DNA of 64,000 nucleotides from Limonium bicolor (lineage: Eukaryota > Streptophyta > Magnoliopsida > Caryophyllales > Plumbaginaceae), in the NCBI GenBank assembly GCA_023374045.1, contig CM041780.1, forward strand, positions 94,087,005 through 94,151,004, in the 5' to 3' direction. The notes below the pieces were generated by a model that was given only the letters and a program-made list of their open reading frames with translations, searched no databases and was not told the origin of the DNA. A program made the translations under genes and the position numbers. Positions within the stretch are counted from its first letter, which is position 1. The number at the start of each line of letters is the position of its first letter. Positions 11,695 through 24,411 of the stretch are shown here, in pieces.

Positions 11695-14497
11695 TGAAAT
11701 ACCCCTAAATTAATTTAAATTAATTTAGGGGATTTCTTTTATTAAACCTTTAATAATACTATTAAGTATTAAATTATTATTATGGAATTATGAATATTAA
11801 ATTATTATAAGGAATTATGAATATTAAATTATTATAAGGAATTATGAATATTAAATTATTATATGGAATTGTGAAATTTATTTAGGGGTTTTCTCCTATT
11901 TAACCCTAATTATTATACATTATTATATAGTATTATGAATTTAATAATAAGATTTATAAGTCCATAAATCTTGGGAAAATTTCTAAACACTCCAACTATA
12001 TTATAAAGATTTTAGGAAGTGTTGGAACATTGTTTTGAAACATAAAAGTCAATATAAATTCTAGAAACCTTAAAGCTTATTAAGCCTTGCTAGAGTTGAC
12101 TTTTTGAGAATGGTCAAACCAGGCCATGAAAACTATACCAATAAATAGGTTATGGAAAACCATGAAGATCGATAAAAAGAACGTCAAAAACGGATCATCC
12201 TAGCCAAAGTTATGCTAGATTGAAGTTTTGAGTCAAAATTTTAAAATCTGCCACGTGTCAAGCTCACACGCGCCCACACTTGGATAGATTTTATCTCCAC
12301 GATTTTCGGAACCGATTTTGCCCTATCTTACGACCTCCATAACTTTCTCATCTTTTGGAATTTTTGAGTGTCGTCTTTTTCATTCTCTTCTCCTTAATCT
12401 TCTATTTGAAACCATAACTCATACATCTCCTAACTCATCCTACATCGACGGGAATATTGATCCAAAGTTGCCACCTTGAGAATTCGTAACCGAGAATTCT
12501 GGTTTTCTCTGAAATCTGGTAAACTTCGTATTGCCATAACTTCTTCGTTTCTCATCCAAATTTCATGTTCTTTAGCTCGTTTTGAAGAGCTCTAATCCCT
12601 CTACAACTTCATGTTGATGACCAAAGCTAATTCTCAATCATATGGAAGATATAGGTGTCTAAAGTTCCGACCCCGATCTGGTCGCGTTTTGCCCAGAATT
12701 TTTCCAGAAAACGCAAGGTAAACTCGCAACTTCCAGCTGCGATTTCTTTCTTTGTAGTGCGAGTTAGGGTGAGTTCTTGTTATCAATATGTAGAGGTAAG
12801 TTTACTCTTTCGATTAAGCCCTTACAAATAGCCTAACTCGATCTGTACTTCAAGTTATAGATCCTCAAAGTCGGCCCCGTGAACTGCTCGAAAATTCGAA
12901 GCTTTCCAGAATTTCGAATTTAAATTGCTTCGTTATTGCAATTCCGGTAAGTTTTCTTCAAATTCCTTCTACCTTGCTAATCTATTCTTCATTGTCGACC
13001 AAACCCATGTAACAATTTCCCCTATTATGCATTAGATTGAGTGAATTTGAAAGATTAAAATTCGAAACCGAAAATAAACCTAACTTTCGAACCCAGAATC
13101 GAATTGGTTGAAAACTGCATTATAATTGGGGAAATCGGTATCATTAGAACCGAAATTCGATTACGAATCCATAGAAACAAGAATCACTCGATTTCGTTCT
13201 GTAGATTAGGAGTTATCAGCGATTTAGTACTCGGGTTGCGATTTAGAATCGGGGAAGAACTTGAGTTTCAGGGACCGTCCGATCAGAGTTTAAAGGATTG
13301 GACGGTCCAGATTAGATCTGGCGATTTTAAGTTGTTTTAGGGTTTTATAAATTCCAGTAAATAGTCTTAACTTGTTGGGTTAATTTAAATATCTTCCCGA
13401 ATGTATTTTGACTTGAAAGTTTAACCATAGATTCCTATTTTATCTAGTTTATATTGATGTAAATTATTATGGTTTTGGAGTTTTTAAACATAAGTTATGA
13501 TTTTTACAAGTTACGGGTTTTCTGGAATTATTTGGCTAAATTAAAAAGATATTTTATGAAATAAAATTTTTATAATATGTCTAAAATGTTATAGTTACTG
13601 TATATTAAATTTGGGAATTTTTGGGCAATGGTAAAGGGTTTTAAAAATTGTATTTGTGAGTTTTTCATAAGAATAACTTATAATATATAGTTTTTAAGGT
13701 AATCAAAATTAAAGTATAGTTGATTAATGAACTTTATAGGTTGGGGAAAATATAATAAGACTAATTAACATTTAATACAGTATGTTTATAAATGTTTTGG
13801 GTATTAACTTTAAGTGAAGTAAAAATTGTTACAATATTATATTATATTTATATGAAGAATAAATAAAACTTATATTAAGTCAAGGAATTTAACTAACTAC
13901 ATTTTATTTATTATATATAATATGGAAGCTAATATGTTTAACTAAAACTAAGGGAAATACTTTATTTTATAAACCATAAATCAGTTGTGGATATGTCTAA
14001 AAGATATTGAATATAATTAAACACAATAGAATTTCTTAAAGAATGTTCTGGATAAATCTTAATACATGTAGATATATATATATAGATAGATAGATACAAT
14101 AAAAATAGATAAAGGAAATAACATTCCTATATAATAGGAAGGATATATATATATACGATAAATAAATAAATAAAAGAAATAAAATACCTTATAGAAAATA
14201 TAATATGAAGGAATTAACGAGTTAAAATAAAACCTCTACATAATACTAATAATAGAATACTATATGAGGTGGTATTAATTTATGGTTATGAATTGAGTTT
14301 TTAGTTACCCTTGAATTTCTAAGATTTATATAAACAGTATTAAAATACATGTATATATTTAGTCAATGTCCACAATGTAAATCTATAATTGGGTTAAGAA
14401 ATTAATAAGTTGAAATTTAGGAATATTTGTAATTAGTTTACATAAAGTGTTACACAAATAGATCTTATTATATAATTGATAATAAAATGAATGAAAT
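11695..14497 (+). repeat. 3' LTR of element E, truncated by element A
   Basis: Near-identical to 4641-7425, differing mainly by one- to few-base indels. It breaks off at GAAAT (14493-14497), exactly where the LTR of A starts. The continuation expected from the first copy (from 7426) is not found to the right of A, so sequence was lost there. Confidence 0.9.
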
Positions 14498-16919
14498 TGT
14501 AACACCCCATCCAACAACAAACGCATAATAACAATCTGCAGCGGAAACTCAACTCATCACATTACTATTTCCAATGGTGTTACACGCCGTTAACCACCCA
14601 CGTGCTAACAAGGCTAATACTTGTACATTTGTATCGGTCTGATGGACTAGATTCCCGAGCAACTACACATACAATACTCATTCCATCTTCAACATTTATT
14701 ATTACATACACTCCCCCTGTACCGAGTATTTACAACTACTGCCGATAACAGCTTCGGTCTTCTTACTACGCCTATCATGCCATTTAAATGGCTACCCATG
14801 TATAAACATCTGCCCCGTTCTACTCTCGACGGCTTCCAGCACTTCGTACCTGAAATAGGAAAAGAAGAGAAAAGGGGTGGCCCCAAGGGGCTCAGCACCT
14901 TTGCTGGTATGGTAATCCCGCAGCCCACATGCTACGGGCCACGCACGACTAATTGTCGTCTTAGCATGCAGTTGATTATATTTAATTCATGCATCCAAAC
15001 CATTAACACACCACACATAATATTTCGCCTCATTGGGCTCAACCAATAACCAACACATCCACACTTAGAACTTCTTACACATTCCCAAATTTGGCCATAG
15101 CTTCTCTAGTATATACCCACATCCAAACATTAGGTTTCTACCTTATTTCATCCAAGAACACCTAAAATCCATCAAACACATTTTATACACAAACTTCACA
15201 CATCAAGCACTACATCACAATATAGTGCATAACTTAAATTGCTTGGCACTTAGCCCTTAAATGCATGGCTCTTAGGCCCTTAAATTGCATAAACCTTAAA
15301 CACTGATTTCCCACATAATAATGCCTTTGACCTGCAAAACACCCAACAATACATTTCCCTTAATAAACTCCTTGAGAGCATTTTACTAGCTCATTTACCA
15401 TTTGCTCTTTAGGTAGTTTTAACAAGCATTATAAGCTTATTTCTCCTAAGGCATTAAACCACATTGAGATAGCTTGTTTACCTCTTTTCCTCACAAAATT
15501 TCTTTCTTGTTTCCTTGTAAAAACGGTAAGGCATTCCTTCCTTGTCAACAACTAAACAATATACCAACATTGAAATGAGTATATAAGCTTTAAGCTTTAT
15601 CTCATTGTAAACCCTAGTTACATATATTATCTTAAGGTATTAACATGATTGTTTACCTTGGAATGGAAAGAGAGCTTGAATATATATCAAGAGAGGACTC
15701 CTCCTAGCCCTTGGAAGATTCAAATGAAGCTAAAACAAGACAAGAGAAGACACCATTATGAGGTGAATTTTCGGTCACCACAAAGTGAAGGAAATGAAGT
15801 TTTCTTTGGTTTTTCCTTACCTTGAAGCAAAGGTGATCAACAAGGCAAAAAAATTAGCTCAAGCTCCTTCCATGGAAGTTTCTCTTGGCACCGAAATGGT
15901 GGTTTTGAAGTTTTTGAAAGGACAAGATTGTAGAGCTTGGCTTAACTAAGAGAATGGTGGTCTTGAAATTGAATTTGGACCATGGAGCTAGGAGTTACAA
16001 GCATTCAAAGATGGAGTTTGTGTGGTGCTATGGCAAATCGTAAAAAGAGAGAAAGAAGAGAGGTTGGAGGAGGTTGGATACGTGTGAATGAGGAGGCAAA
16101 TGAGAGAATGAGGTTTGCTTTTGCTTTAGAAGATATTTGTACTAAAGTGTATAGTAACTTTGCTTTATCATTTAGTTAACTCATTTGTTTGTGTAGGTGT
16201 GGTGAGTCACTAAGGAAACCGGCCCCAAATAGTTAGAAGGGGTGCTTTGGTCTTTGTTGACCAACTTAATCACTTATAACATTATATGTTAAAACTAGTT
16301 ATAAAAATCACTATTCACCAATAACAAGGCACATAGAAGTGAAATTTTTGATTTCCCATTGATATAGCCACCCAAATGTGATACATATAGTACACATGTT
16401 AATTAAAGAGTAATGATGGACATTTAGCCATTCAAAACTCATTTACAAGACAATTTTTCAAAAACGTGCTTTAAGACTTCTTAAAGCACATTTTGTGTTT
16501 TAACTTGTTTCCAAGCTTGGTTTTCTTTGGTAATTGATTTAATATGTTCATTAACATATTATAAAGTAGGTATGACCATTAGGTCTTATACACATTTATC
16601 CCAAGCTTAGAGCACATTTTTGCCCAAATTGACCTTAAGGTATTTCCTTGTGTTTGTTTGGTTTCATTGTCCACCAAGGTTTCCTAAGGACTTAATTAGC
16701 CCTATAATATCATAATTAAATATTATCAAGTCTTGGTAGGATCTTTGGGTCCTAACCAAGTTCACTCCAAGCTTAGAGCATGTTTTGCTCAAACGTGTCT
16801 TAGTGTTTTATTGTGTTTTACCATGGTTTTAAATGATTCATTTATGTTTCTAAGGCACTTTTAGCTTTAAATACCATAGCTTAACATTTACACAACATAC
16901 CAAGGTTTGGGGTATTTCA
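14498..16919 (-). repeat. 3' LTR of element A (2422 bp)
   Basis: On the minus strand it starts TGAAATACCCC (16919) and ends GGGGTGTTACA (14498). It carries the 24-bp GTGCTTTAAG palindrome (16466-16489) and the paired hairpins CAGCA-loop-TGCTG and GCCCCTTGGGGC (14879-14908) that recur in other LTRs. ORFs inside it are chance reading frames. Confidence 0.9.
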
Positions 16920-16956
16920 ATCTACCCCCCTTAAAAGAACTTCGTCCTCGAAGTTC
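16920..16956 (-). promoter_or_regulatory. 3' hairpin plus polypurine tract of A
   Basis: In element sense GAACTTCG-AGGA-CGAAGTTC (16937-16956) is followed by TTTTAAGGGGGGTAGAT and the LTR. It is identical to A' and differs from B and C by compensated stem changes. Confidence 0.88.
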
Positions 16957-18309
16957 ACATTCCCTTGCATCATTGGACTAGAATACGGGAATTACTTATA
17001 GCCACAAAACTTCCATTACCACCATTTCACATCCAACCTCGGACTTAATAGTCCGGGCAGCATACCACCTTATACATAAAATATCATATTCACATGGTAA
17101 CCTCGGACTCAATGGTCCGGGTACCTTCACCACACTTGCACCCATACAATATCCCTCAGACTCTTAGGTCTGGGTGACATAACCACATTTAGACTCATAG
17201 GTCTATGTAACACAACAATTTAGACTCATAGGTCTTGATAGCAACACACTTTAGGAGATCAAAGTCAAATAACCCTTATCACCCATACCAAACAACATGT
17301 CATAGCATGTATATCAAACAGAAATACCTTTTCCATCTCTCCATGGGTTCGAATCCCACGTTGAGTACATATACATTGTGATCCCGCAGAACCCGGTCGC
17401 GATGGACACTTTCTGGTCCCCGTTCCTTTGGGAGATCAAAACATTCACTTAATTTCAACATATGTACTTCTCATGTCACCGGTCCGAAGACAAAGGCTCA
17501 TACGTCCAGCTCGTGAGCAAGTACTACAAAAATATTTTTACTAGGTTAAGTATAAAAAGATCTTTTATTCAAAATATTAATCGATTGTTTGAAAACACCA
17601 ATTGAAAATCCTTTTGAAAACACCATACAACTCTAAGTCCAATTTATGCTCCTTGTATCTTTCTTAACATGGTTATTTGTAATCACTTATAGGGAGCTTC
17701 AAGAATCATCCAACACTGATGTGATCAGCATCGGTGTTGAACTATCTTTCCACCCCAATTTGTGTTCGGCTTCCCTTGATCTCATGATAATCAAGTTTCA
17801 CCTCCACTTCATTTCAACCAACAATTAATTCAAGCATATCCCATTTTCTATCTTTGAATCCTTCTAGTCATAATCATAACATCTCCAAGGGATAGAACTC
17901 CGTCTATCAATCATCATCCAAATCCAACTTAGTTCAAGTTACCTAGGGAATTCAATTCTCACTAGGTTCTATGTCGGTCTCATAACCCTTCATAAATCAC
18001 AACACTGTATATATACTATATTTTTTTATCAAAATACAATACATGGCTTACATTTATGCACCATCGGGGTTTTAGATCCCCGGGAGTTTCTTTACTCCCT
18101 TCCACTTGTACTCTCACACACCACTGTTAACAAAATGACACACTTCCCACAATGGTATTCGCATCTTTTGTGCGCAATTACCACAATTTAACCACAAATA
18201 AATGCGTATGTTTATATAACACACGCGCCAACCATCATAACAAATCATTTTGTGCTATGCACAACCCCATTCACGTACACTTGTACGATAAAACACACTA
18301 AGTGGTTTT
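16957..18309 (-). mobile_element. A interior between PPT modules, with a small-hairpin array
   Basis: About 1.35 kb without a gene. At 17,030-17,260 there are about five units in which CGGACTNNNNNGTCCG-type arms alternate with AGACTC...GGTCT arms, the same array seen in A'. Around 17,690-17,790 a stretch is clearly similar to 62,190-62,290 of element F, marking A and F as relatives. Confidence 0.7.
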
Positions 18310-18349
18310 GCGCTCTACCCCCCTTAAAAGGGATTACGCCCACGTAATC
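18310..18349 (-). promoter_or_regulatory. Upstream hairpin plus second PPT-like tract of A
   Basis: In element sense GATTACG-TGGG-CGTAATC (7-bp stem) is followed by CCTTTTAAGGGGGGTAGAG. Same module as after pol in B and C, but with different paired stem bases. Confidence 0.85.
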
Positions 18350-21300
18350 AATCACTGAGCATTAGCTTAATATGTTCTGCCGTCGTGAAGTATTTTAACT
18401 TCCACGCGGTCTATCACACAATGGATTCTGATTAGAGGATCTTAACCATATTAGCGGTTTAGTCCCTAAACCAAGAATTCGCATTGGAGTTGTAACTCAT
18501 AATCGGTTTCGGTCCTGGCCTGTAAGGCTTCTAGGCATTGATGACTAGCCATCCATTCATATTCACCATGTATATTCGGCATCTGATGCATGGGCTCACT
18601 GGCCTCTGCTGCGCCATTCTGATAATTATAGGGCTAGTTTGCCCCATTCGTTACTGTTAGTGTCTTGTACATCTCCAATGTATTACCCTTATCTAGGTAA
18701 CAATGGTTTCTCAACCGGCGCATGGTATCTCTTACCCTGAGCGAATTCGGTGAGTTCCAAAACTTTCCATCCACAATGATGGACTTGCTTCTACCGACTT
18801 ACTGTCGGTTGAGATTGAGCTACTACTTAGTGTGTAGTGCTCTCTCAGCTATTTACAACATTTGGGGTATATTCCATACCGCTATTTGGCAGTTAGTGCT
18901 ACCGTAGTCACTCGCTATTAATCATGTCTCCCCATTTCGTTTTGTACAAGTACTCTTCTATTGGTGTGGCCTTGCATTTTCTATGCATCGGCCATTATAA
19001 CATTATTCCTCCACCATTACCATGCTTCGGATTCCTAGCTATCCCACTTGATCATTACTGCACAAGTGCAATACCAAAACACTCAGTCATACAGAGTGCA
19101 GAGGCGTAAGCCCTTGACAGCAACTCTCTCATGCGATTGCAATAGGAATTTTTACTGAAATCCTTATCATTTAACACTTGCCACCGGCTTACTGCTCGGT
19201 TCGTTTGCTATCACTTACTGTTGTACCCCCACTGGGGTTAACTCATAACTCTGCTCACTCACCATTTAATCATCTAACCATACTTATACAACGGTCGCTT
19301 ATTGCGCACCGTGTCCTTACTCATTATATAACATCAACTTATACTGCATCCGCTATTATATTAGCTTCTGCTATTAAGCTAGGTTTTTTTTTGGCCACTT
19401 ATTTGGCTGATTTTTGAATATACTACTATATTTTTTTGAACCTTTATGTTTCTTGTGCGTTGTTCGCTACACATTTAGCTTCACACACCTATGGTGATTG
19501 CTATCAGACTTATCATTCCTCCTGTGTACTCAACTGGTACGAGTACTTCCTTTCGTATCATTTTATTCAAATCACCCTGGGGTAGTAACAACTTGGTCCA
19601 TCCTCCACACATTTCTTGAACTTGATTCACATAACTACCGCTTCTGCGGTCTCACAATATCGAGAGGTATTCCCACTCTTAATGCAGTGGTTCGCTTACC
19701 ACTCTATTCACTTATACCACATAAACTTCTACCATCAATCGATATCTCGTTTATGGCTTATAAGCCTTATTTGCCTTGAGCTGGGCTCATTGTAGGCTGT
19801 CCACACACCTGTACTCCTCTGTATCATATTACATGTTTGGAGGTTGTAGTGGGTTCCATGACAAGGTCGTTGTATTCCGTTTCCTTTCATGGGATGCCCC
19901 TTAGGTTTGTCAGTCTGTCTCCTGACAACTTATGTCTAAACTGGGTGTTAGTTTCAACCCTTGTGTCTCAGTTATATTGCTTCATCTAACAATGTTTAAT
20001 CCAAATACCCCTCAAGGATTGATCCTGGTGTTGTTAAGGTATGCCACTACATTTGGCTTGCATCTATGGGTAGGTTCCGTTAGCCACGCCTCTTGGCGTT
20101 CTTCATTGGTTATTATCTTCTTCTGTGAAGATTAACCTTTCCCGATAATGTAGGTACTCAATCTGGGAATTCCATCCCATCCATTGCACTTTACTGTGTC
20201 CACACTAGGCTGGGTCACCATTCCAGCTTCCACGTTTATCCCTGGGGATCCTTAAGTCATATAAGCTGTCTTTACATTCAGTTAGTGCACTTCGCACCTC
20301 CTGACTCTTAAACGTTTCCTTGAAAGGAATTCGCCAATCCTTTTAATCTCGTTAACTTAACTGGGTTCCTTAACTTCAACTAGTCCTTGTAATCTCTAGC
20401 TTTCGTTTGATTTATACTGCTGACCGTAGACGGAGTCGACTACTTCCCGTGTTTCGGACTCTACTCGTATACATATATGGGGTATCATACTGATACATTA
20501 CTACTTACCCAACTAACCGTAAGTAGGTCTGTCAGGCCCACATGCTCCTATCGGAGTGCGGTCGTCCCACAACACAGTTGGTACACTTGTAGTGTCCGTC
20601 ACACGCCTAGGTGAAGTATTCTGTTGTCAACTCCCTTATATTGTCCCGTGACAATATTCATTCCTTACTTCCCGAACTTAATCGAGGGAAGGTTTATCCA
20701 CTGTTGCATCCTTGTCAGTTGCTCTTGGTTTCACTGGTTTGGTTTAAAGAAGGTTGGACAGAAGTGTTGGTTTGAAAGAAAATCTGGTTTTGAAAAGAAG
20801 GGGTTTGGATAAATTTGGGTTTGAAAGAAAATTCCCATGGTTTCACAACATCTTCTTACCTTAGCCAAGTCTAGCTTCTTGCTGACTGGTGTACTTCCAA
20901 TTACAGAGGTTAGGCTAACAGGCCCTTCCACTGTTATGACGATCGCATTTAACTCCATGGTACTTTTCCAGGTGCCTGTAGTGGTTATGAATTTCCCGAA
21001 CAACCCTGTTATAGCAGCACTTGCTATGGCAAGTGCGCCATGCTAACTGGCTATCGGTTTGACACATACCGGTTGTGGTATTGTTTTGACACATATTGTC
21101 ATCAGCGGCCTTGTTGGCCCCCACTGATCTTACTGCCTTGATGGATACTCCTCTAGGTGACTTCTCACTGTTTCCACGTAATAATCATTAACTAGGGTGT
21201 TTCCCATTCTGGGAGACCCCTTTTCCTTAGTATTGTATTCCCTTTGTAGCCCGTTCCGCGCATTTGGGCACTACGTTGTAGTCCCCTTGCCGGTTGGTAC

Positions 21301-21821
21301 ACCGTGGGTGTGTTATTTATTAACTGTGGTCCCGTAGACACTCGTCTCGGGTTTCTTTAATCCACTTTTTGCCTGTTGCACGGTTGGTGCGTTGCAAGCT
21401 GGTCATCCTCGACTGCTCGGCATGTCGACCCAGGTTGCCAGAAATTCTATTCTCTTATACACAAAATCCTTCATTCTTCGCTATTAAATGCGGTTAACAT
21501 CATCCAGATGGAGACCGTCTCCGGGATTCCCAGTTTTCGGGATCTACCGTGTGACAGATTCTCCGTACCCTTAAAGGTACTTACTAACAGCCAGATCGGG
21601 TATTCCCGAGTAAGAGAGGACTTTCATCTCTCTGGCGTTGTTTCCCAAGTTATATAACAGGGATTGTGGAGGGTGGGATGGATATAGTAGGTTTCCAGTA
21701 TTCACTGGTAGTTCCTTACTAGCGTATCTCTCACGCTATCACTCAACCCTTAACCCAAAGTACTTAAATCCTAACTCGGTACTTCCTAAGCTCGGTAACT
21801 CAGTCATCAGAGCGATACTTC
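18350..21821 (-). mobile_element. Non-coding interior of element A
   Basis: About 3.5 kb of mixed composition. The only ORFs are under 100 codons on both strands, with no retroelement motif. Short segments match the F interior (for example GCTTATTGCGCACCGTGT near 19,290 against GCTTGTTGCGCACCATGT near 63,810), so parts are conserved between two non-coding elements. A palindromic AGAGCG-ATACTT-CGCTCT hairpin lies at the primer-site end (21,810-21,826). Confidence 0.7.
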
Positions 21822-21833
21822 GCTCTGATACCA
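21822..21833 (-). promoter_or_regulatory. Primer-binding site of element A
   Basis: Minus-strand TGGTATCAGAGC, five bases inside the LTR end. It is complementary to the 3' end of plant initiator tRNA-Met, the usual minus-strand primer of such elements. Identical in B and C. Confidence 0.92.
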
Positions 21834-21838
21834 CTATT

Positions 21839-22772
21839 TGTAACACCCCATCCAACAACAAACGCATAATAACAATCTGCAGCGGAAACTCAACTCATCA
21901 CATTACTATTTCCAATGGTGTTACACGCCGTTAACCACCCACGTGGCTAACAAGGCTAATACTTGTACATTGTATCGGTCTGATGGACTAGATTCCCGAG
22001 CAACTACACAATACAATACTCATTCCATCTTCAACATTTATATATACATACACTCCCCCTGTACCGAGTATTACAACTACTAACTACTGCCGATAACAGC
22101 TTCGGTCTTACTACGCCTATCATATTCATGCCATTTAAATGGCTACCCATGTATAAACATCTGCCCCGTTCTACTCTCGAACGGCTTCCAGCACTTCGTA
22201 CCTGAAATAGGAAAAGAAGAGAAAGGGGTGGCCCCAAGGGGCTCAGCACCTTTGCTGGTATGGTAATCCCGCAGCCCACATGCTACCGGGCCACGCACGA
22301 CTAATTGTCGTCTTAGCATGCAGTTGATTATATTTAATTCATGCATCCAAACCATTAACACACCACACATAATATTTCGCCTCATTGGGCTCAACCAATA
22401 ACCAACACATCCACACTTAGAACTTCTTACACATTTCCCAAATTTGGCCATAGCTTCTCTAGTATATACCCACATCCAAACACTTAGGTTTCTACCTTAT
22501 TTCATCCAAGAACACCTAAAATCCATCAACACATTTTATACACAAACTTCACACATCAAGCACTACATCACAATATAGTGCATAACTTAAATTGCTTGGC
22601 ACTTAGGCCCTTTGACCTGCAAATACACCCAACAATACATTTCCCTTTAATAAACTCCTTGAGAGCATTTTACTAGCTCATTTACCATTTGCTCTTTAGG
22701 TAGTTTTAACAAGCATTATAAGCTTATTTCTCCTAAGGCATTAAACCACATTGAGATAGCTTGTTTACCTCT
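21839..22772 (-). repeat. 5' LTR of element A, LTR-3'-end part
   Basis: Matches 14498 to about 15,484 with small indels (a block near 15,250-15,310 is missing here). It is split at ...TTTACCTCT by insertion of B at 22773; the LTR resumes at 36838. Confidence 0.9.
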
Positions 22773-24147
22773 TGTAACACCCCTACAACGCTCCTATCAT
22801 CTACCGAAGTCGCAGCGGAAATAACCAATCAAATAATAACTAAACGCCTTGGTGTTACAACGCCGTTAACCACCCACGTGGTTAACTAGGCAGAATAAAT
22901 GCATGTGTATCGGTCTGATGATCAGACTCCCGAGCATAGTAACTAACATCCATATATAAACATAACCGACAATACCGAGTATTTAATTTACAATCATCCC
23001 CAAACCACAATCATCCATAACTGTATAACAAGGTATCAACATGTATGCCTCGGGAGCACAGGCGCATCCCGGCTCAACAACCTACTTATCCAAAAGTATA
23101 TCTACCGCCTAGGACCTAGAGCCACTCAGCCTCTTCGATCCTCATCCTGCAATCAAATAAAATATGGGGCCCCCGAGGGGGTCAGCACCTTTGCTGGTAT
23201 GGCTAACGCGCAGCCCATCGACTAACGGGATACGCGCAAACCAATTGTCATAATAACATGGCATCATTTAGAACAACCAACATATATATACACATATACC
23301 ATAGCATAGCAAGGGAAATTGCATAGCATCACATTATCAATACATATCACCACAAGAACGGTCACATTAAGATCCTTCCACCACAGTTAGTACATACCAT
23401 GAGCACAGAGTTTGTTGCCAAACTCACCCAAGCTCGTTAATTACCTCATCACCATCCTGTTATTTGAACGGTTGACTTAAACCCAAGGTGTGTCGGATAT
23501 AGTGATCCCAAGCACACCAAACAACACAGTATGCCCCTATGGCCCGACGTGAGTCAGTAAACTAGCTTGGATAAGCTAAGGGAAGGTTGAAACCAAATTG
23601 GAATACCACCTAAACATACACCTAGGGAGCCGAACTGGATATGATAACGACCCCCATCCATCACACGCGTGGCCGGAACATACCGGACTCCTCACTCCCC
23701 CCGATTAGCACTTGTTAGTAAACACACAACATTTGTCAAGTCACGTACAAGCAACATTTAGGTCTTGTTAGACACACCAAGGGGAAAGGAGTCATAATAA
23801 CACAACATCATAATATATAACAGCTGTAAACTCTTTTCATGCCTTAATCTTATAAGGTTGTAAACACTCAGAAAACAAACAACACCCAAGCCGGTGTAAA
23901 CCGTTAGGCAACAGACTGCAAGAAAACCATACCTTGGTCCTTGCCTTGTTTCGTTCCCACCTTGAGAGAATCCTATACACATTAGTAAGGTCGGTTAATT
24001 AATTATTTAACTTCACACTTACTATATATTCAACATGCTTGTATGACATGCTTTAATGCCCATCTTACCCTAGGTTACCTTCATTAAATACCCTAGGGTT
24101 AGCTACATAAGTCACATTCTTTTCTGTTTTTTTTTTTTACATGTTTT

Positions 24148-24411
24148 GGTCCGACCGACCCACCGTCCGACCACAACTGGGTCGGACCCTCCCAGTGGTC
24201 TTCGGGTCTGAAAAACTTTACCTTGACCGACCCATGTCCGACCCACCATTCTGGGTCGGTCCATGTGCGAACATTTTCCCAACATTTTACAGAGGCTCGA
24301 CCGACCCATGTCCGACCCCCCTTTTGGGTCGGACCGTCACCGAACATTTTCCTAACATTTTACAAGGCTCGACCGACCCACAAACTGGGTCGGCCCCTGG
24401 GTCGGTCGCCT
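24148..24411 (-). repeat. Palindrome array in the B 3' LTR
   Basis: Four units, with the last three starting near 24223, 24296 and 24367 (71-73 bp apart). Each is built from CCGACCCA arms facing TGGGTCGG arms, so each unit can fold into a long GC-rich hairpin. The copy in the other LTR is at 34358-34621. Confidence 0.9.

Larger units (their letters stand above)
14498..22772 (-). mobile_element. Element A, non-autonomous LTR retrotransposon
   Basis: Read on the minus strand: 5' LTR (21839-22772, continuing after B at 36838-36901, then truncated), PBS (21822-21833), a non-coding interior of about 4.9 kb, PPT (16920-16936) and 3' LTR (14498-16919). The two LTR copies agree closely over about 1 kb. 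No gag or pol similarity is visible in any frame, although PBS, PPT and both terminal motifs match the coding elements B and C. This is the arrangement of a large retrotransposon derivative (LARD) that depends on enzymes supplied by others. It sits in the 3' LTR of E and is itself interrupted by B. Confidence 0.85.

Noticed and set aside
19498..21934. Several ORFs of 60-98 codons in the interior of A
   Set aside because: No motif, no shared frame between neighbours, and similar lengths on both strands as expected by chance.
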